Source of the DNA: Straminergon stramineum
Lineage: Eukaryota; Streptophyta; Bryopsida; Hypnales; Calliergonaceae
Direction: 5' to 3'
Length of the DNA: 64,000 nucleotides
NCBI GenBank assembly: GCA_963920665.1
Contig: OY987265.1
Span: 18,543,001-18,607,000 of the forward strand
The translations under genes and the position numbers were made by a program. This document shows, piece after piece, positions 59,340-64,000 of this stretch. The notes beneath the pieces are model-generated. The model did no database searches. It saw nothing but the letters and a program-made list of their open reading frames with translations, and was not told where the DNA came from. How positions within the stretch are numbered: the first letter of the stretch is position 1; each line of letters opens with the position of its first letter.

Positions 59340-60900
59340 TTGGGCGATGTACACAGTTGTGAAGAAACCAATTAACCGAGGGTCCATTGAGAAAGTGAAA
59401 TTTACTGAGGATATTTGATTGATCTCTGCTGTTTTTTGTATCTGTTTTTTTGTTGTACAGTTTAGTCATTAGCAGTGGTACACGGTCTCAAAGGTGTGGT
59501 GCAGGATTTTAATGTTTAAGATGTTATTATTCAAGGAGTAGAATTCTCAACCTTTGTATTTTCTTTATATTATAAATCGTCCTTCTACCGTACTCTGTTT
59601 CAAAAGTCAGCAAGCGGTTTTCAGGACAGTGAGTGAGTCTGTTGGAATCGAAGCGCCGATCAGTCAGTCAGTTGTACAAATTTTGTGCAGTACATAGTTT
59701 TGTCCTCGTTATGAAGTGATGTAATTATTTTCTTTGTTCCATGCCATTTTTGACAAGTACCTTTGTCAACTCTTGATCTCTGAAATCCTCAAAATGAAAC
59801 AACAAACTCTGTTGAGGGATTGGACTTTGGATGTTGGTGAAGAACTTTCAACTTCTCAATATATAGTAATACGTCTCAAATTAGAGCGTAGGTTGATTTT
59901 TCACTCTAACAATTAATCATTGTTTTCACATTGTGCCTTGCCTTGTTGGTATACATCTTTTCAAATTGTTGTACACAAAAATAATTGAAGGAAGTTGAAA
60001 TTTATAGAATTTAAAATATTTCACAATTTGACAAACATGCAAATGATGTTGGTTCCAACACTATTTGAATATTTTTTGGGAATTGAGAGCATAAAATTGC
60101 ATCAACAATTGTAGAGAGAGTATAGGTTGCAACATGAACTATTGTTACATCTTAATGCCCTTATATTTGAAATATTTTTTGAATAGGAAAATGGGTTCAA
60201 ATTATACATTGAAGTTGTATGTTGTATTTTTTGATTTTGGTTTAGATTTTTTGTATAAAGACTAGAGTTTACAACACATATAATTGATTCAAGCTATAGT
60301 TGTAAGTTCTCAAGTAGAAATCAAGAAACCATTGCCCCAACTCATAATGTAGCTCTATACATCAAATGCAACTACTTCAATTGGTGAAATTTATGGCCTA
60401 ATAGAAAGAAGAAATCTTTGTTCTTAATAAACTAGTGAACAAAATCTAAGAAAAGAAGATCAACCAAAATATTGCCAAATTCCATATTTGAATGTGAGTT
60501 TATTTGAAGTTGGCTACTCAACATATAAGTTTCTTCACTTGATGCTTTAAATATATGGAATTGAGTAGTTAATGTTTTATATATCACAATTGCTATCTAA
60601 CATTCAAAGTAGATTTTAAACAAAGCAATGTCAAAGAGGTAGCTTGCAAACTTCTAAATGGTCCCAATTCATTTTCAAGCATTTATCCTTGAGGATGTTA
60701 TCATACTATTATTGAATCCTTCTTGTGTGTCATTTTGAGTGCCTAGTGATAATATATAGAGCCTCAAAACCACCCTTCTTGTAAGAATGGAGAATCTAAA
60801 AAAATAGAAAAAAGACCTAAAGTAGATCACATAAGTCAACACCATTTATGTAGAAGTTTTATGACTTCAAAGTTCAAGGGAAATTTTTTTTTCACTATTA
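59340..60900. other. AT-rich gene-free region
   Basis: Downstream of the CAAD gene. Only short frames without motifs are present, and no repeat related to other parts of the window was recognised. Confidence 0.4.
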
Positions 60901-60908
60901 GGTCTTCC

Positions 60909-61502
60909 CCAAAACCCTTTACCCCCTAAACGTTTGAGTCTTCTCTATAATTGACAATTTGAGAAAAATCATTATAAGGTGCTATTTGGAAGCATATGTT
61001 GGACTTGATGTTCAAATAAAAGTTGTAGAGTGTGAGTTGTAGATTCCATCCATGCAATTAGATTCATCAATGCTATCACCAATATTTTTTATAAATTTTG
61101 AAAGGGAAATTTCAAAACTCCTTCTAAATCCAATTACAAGCAAAATATTATCATTTTTTGAGTAAAATTTGTTGGAATGGATTTGGAATAAGGTTCTCTT
61201 CACACAATGATTTTTTGCAATTTTTGTGTTCTTAAAATCTATGACCTCATTTTGGCAAATCTGATTTTGAACTAGAGTCAATGCAATTTTGGCTTGGTCA
61301 ACCACTTGACCTACTTGCACATTTGTAATTTTAGAAAAACATGAACTCTCATAACATCAAATTCAATCATTAGATAGGAGAAAAATCTAATAAATTATCT
61401 CCCAAATTATGATGACTTTCATCCAAACAATAATGAGAACAAAACATAAGTTTCAATCTGTTTGTCATCCAAAAAGTGGACACTAGAGTACTTACAGGTT
61501 AA
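60909..61502 (+). mobile_element. TTAA-type element, family A copy 3 (degraded ends)
   Basis: Aligns with family A copy 1 (10830-11410) in the same orientation: CCCCCTAAACGTTTGAG on the left, GAGAAAAATCATTATAA, GTTCTCTTCACA and TTGCACATTTGTAATTTTAGAAA inside. The left flank reads TTTAC instead of TTAA and the right end reads CAGGTTAA (TTAA at 61499-61502), so both termini have mutated. Non-coding. Confidence 0.65.
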
Positions 61503-61713
61503 AGAGTGTTGAAGAAGCATATTAAGGAGAGTGGAAACAAAAATGTAGGAGTTTGATTATCCTTAGGATTGCATTGCAAGGCCCATATCAAATGTTTGTT
61601 ATGAAGATGATATGCATATGATATTGCAATTCAAATAATTCTTGCACAAAAACTACCAAGGTTCTTTTTCAACATTATATGTTTTATCAAACAATTTTTC
61701 AATTAATGCTTGT

Positions 61714-62206
61714 TTAACCCCTAATGCACTATGTGTTCAAATTTTGAACAATGCATGGATGAATGCAAACATGTCCCAAGTGTATCGAAACTTGTTTTTT
61801 TTAATCTATCTTCATGTTGGTACATTCTTTTGTTGGTACATTCTTGTGTTGGTTTTCTTACATTTATTTAGTTTAAATTCTTAGAAAAATTCTTTGTAAA
61901 TATTCTATGGTTCAAGTAAAATAAAAATATCAAAACATCACCATAATTAGGTGAACTTAAAGGTAATAAAGATTTGGGAGAATCACAAATATTCAATCAA
62001 TAACCAATTTTAGAAGAATTTTCAAATTTTATTGAAAACTATCAGTTAGTTTAGCAAATGATTTAATTGTATGCATATGATTTATTGATTAAATTTTAAA
62101 AGTTTTTCTTGAAATTAATCATTAAAATATTGTTCTAAATTGCATTTTATAATACATTTGTACAATTTTGCATATTTGGACTACCCTATGGTCCTTAAGG
62201 GGTTTA
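61714..62206. mobile_element. TTAA-type element, family F
   Basis: The left end is TTAA (61714-61717) then CCCCTAATGCACT; the right ends GGTCCTTAAGGGG followed by TTTA (62203-62206), one base from TTAA. The right subterminal CTATGGTCC resembles the GGACC block of family B. About 485 bp, non-coding. Confidence 0.45.
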
Positions 62207-62399
62207 CTTAATGTCAACTTCTTGCTTTCTTCTCAATTATTCTTGCTTGCATAATTTTCAATTATTTACAAATAGAGCTAGCATTGAATTTCAAGATTCT
62301 TTCCAAGGTCTAATTGACTTCTCAAATTTGCCTCATGAAGGGTGGTTTGGGGTGTTTTCACCTTATAGACATTTCTTTTTTCATGAAGCTATTTGTAAT

Positions 62400-64000
62400 T
62401 GCTTTCTTTTTGTTTCATGTATCAAATGTCATACATACTTTGATATATGTGATGTATCATACCAACAATGATGCTATCCATTCAACGATGGAAGAGAAAT
62501 GTTAGTTTTGTGAAACATCATGTCTTTTGACAACCATTGTGTTGTCAAATTAGGATTTTGTTTACAATTGAATCAAATTGAACTTTGTTTTCAAAGCTTT
62601 TGTAAGCTTATTTGACATCAATTCTAACCAATACTAAACAATGTTTGGTTATTTAATCTTGGAAACTAATTTACATTTATATTTTTTAGAGAAAGATTTG
62701 GTAAAAGACTAGTCTGATTGTTAATTACTATAGATATAAAATTATTAAATCAAATATCTTTTTTTAATTTTAAGGTGTGAATGGAGATCATTTTACCTTT
62801 GGTTTTAGAGATACATGGTCATAAGTGATGAATTGTCAAGTGATTTGAGGAATTGCCATGGGATTTCAAGTGAACAATGGATGAGTTCTAACGGTTAGAC
62901 CAGAAAGGATCTGGATAGTTGCTTAAGCTATGTTGATAAGTGATTTCGATTCTCTCTCTTCTCTCTTTTCTTCCTCTCTTTGTTTTTCAGGTTGTGTATG
63001 AGTTTTGGAACACTTTTGTATTTTTGTTGGTACTCTTTATAATAATCTTTAAGCATATATATTTTAATTGTATATAAGTCCCAGTGATTGGGCATTTTTT
63101 TATTGTGTATTTAGATTGAGTTCAAAGTCCTAGTGATTGGGCATTTTTTATTGTGTATTTAGATTGAGTTCAAAGTCCCAATGATAGGGCATTTTTTTAT
63201 TGTGTATTTAGATTGAGTTCAAAGTCCCAGTGATTGGGCATTTTTTTATTGTATATTTAGATTGAGTTCAAAGTCCTAGTAATTGGGCAATTGTGTATGT
63301 GTGGAATTTTTGTGTGCGAGGAATTGTTATTATTATGCTTAAAGCAATTGTTTGTTTGTGAGTATTTGATTAAATCATTCTATTTGTTTGTATGAGCTTG
63401 TAGCAGTGTGTAATTTGATTAAGGCTTGAAGTAGTTGGTTGAGTGTAAGGATTGAAGCTTTAAATAGTGGTGTGAGAATTTTTGTTGAATGATTGTATTA
63501 GTTTGTAAAAGCTTTGAGCGTTGTGTGTAATAATAATGCTTAAAGCAGATTTGAGAGTAGTGTATGTAATTCAAGTTGATGTCTTATGGGTGTGATGTGA
63601 ATGAGTTTAGAAGTTGTATTGATGAAAATTGTTTAAATGGCTTAAAGCATATTGTAATTGAAAGAGAGAATTAATTATTGAGTCTATAGATTATTGAGAT
63701 TGAATATAAAAAATCCCAGTGATTGGGTGATGCTAGAAATTGTGAGTGTAACTAGGGATTGGATAAGTGAATTTTGAGATATTAGCTTGAAGCTATATTA
63801 ATGTTTATGTGTTTGAATTTAAATTAATATTGATTATGTGAAGGAATCTCAATAATTGATAGCCTTGTGTTTGTGAGCTTAAAGCAATTGTTTAATTCCG
63901 TAGTGAACTAATGAGAGATTACAATTGGACTGTTTAGATAGAATGGCTTTAAGCAAAATTAGTATAGTACTGCTACAAGTAGGTGTGCAGATTGAAGATG
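62400..64000. other. AT-rich repeat region at the window end
   Basis: No gene is supported. A pyrimidine-rich run lies at 62950-62990. Beyond the 49-bp tandem array (listed separately), the word CTTAAAGCA recurs at about 63340, 63538, 63641 and 63880, and CCCAGTGATTGGG recurs at 63708. This suggests a larger, older repeat structure that continues past the window. Confidence 0.45.
63077..63295 (+). repeat. Tandem array, 49-bp unit, about 4.5 copies
   Basis: Units start at 63080, 63129, 63177, 63226 and 63275. The unit is CCCAGTGATTGGGCATTTTT followed by TATTGTGTATTTAGATTGAGTTCAAAGT in pieces, with one to three substitutions per copy. The first 13 bases contain the small dyad CCCA...TGGG. The array is not inside any recognised gene. 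Confidence 0.9.

Noticed and set aside
62211..62471. 86-codon plus-strand frame
   Set aside because: Phe, Cys and His-rich noise from AT-rich DNA, no homology recognised and another frame overlaps it.
1..64000. CRISPR array, bacterial operon or prophage-type system
   Set aside because: Introns, plastid-targeting peptides and plant transposons show nuclear plant DNA. The only regular array (63077-63295) has contiguous 49-bp units without spacers.

Overview
This is nuclear DNA from a land plant. Genes are split by short GT-AG introns. There are chloroplast-targeted proteins (a thylakoid-lumen pentapeptide protein and a CAAD/CURT1-like membrane protein), plant telo-box motifs and plant-type transposons. 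The very AT-rich intergenic DNA, compact introns and transposon load would suit a non-seed plant such as a moss or other bryophyte. I cannot name the species from sequence alone.

Layout. 37-7138 (+): a complete 17-exon guanylate-binding-protein-like GTPase. 7.1-13.8 kb: AT-rich DNA with at least four short non-coding elements that start TTAA-CCCC and end GGGG-TTAA. 14237-14860 (-): an intron-less ESCRT-III CHMP1/VPS46 gene. 15.3-18.3 kb: a 2.9 kb inverted-repeat element that contains a near-perfect 260+260 bp hairpin. 18.9-19.3 kb: two orphan exons. 19.6-22.4 kb (-): a decayed cytochrome P450. 22.4-33.3 kb: repeats and MITEs, including a scrap of the P450 haem loop. 33.4-43.3 kb: a solo LTR (5-bp target duplication CCCTC) whose right target duplication overlaps the 9-bp duplication of an 8.6 kb Mutator-like element carrying a dead transposase. 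44.4-58.9 kb is the gene-rich block: a MYND zinc-finger protein (+), UTP23 (-), thylakoid lumenal 15 kDa protein (+, divergent from UTP23), a small frameshifted gene (-) and a CAAD/coiled-coil chloroplast protein (+). 59-64 kb: AT-rich DNA with a SINE-like repeat, more TTAA elements and a 49-bp tandem array.

For five genes (GBP-like, MYND, UTP23, TL15, CAAD) I joined exons by hand and every intron phase closes, so those models are firm. CHMP1 needs no splicing. The genes are housekeeping or organelle genes with no shared pathway; the gene order does not suggest a cluster.

The most unusual signal is the TTAA-CCCC...GGGG-TTAA element group. It has five well-bounded copies and several degraded ones. 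The exact TTAA flank plus CCC-type termini is the signature of the piggyBac superfamily, which is not routinely reported from land plants. The second is the adjacency of the solo LTR and the Mutator-like element, whose target duplications interlock and are both still readable.
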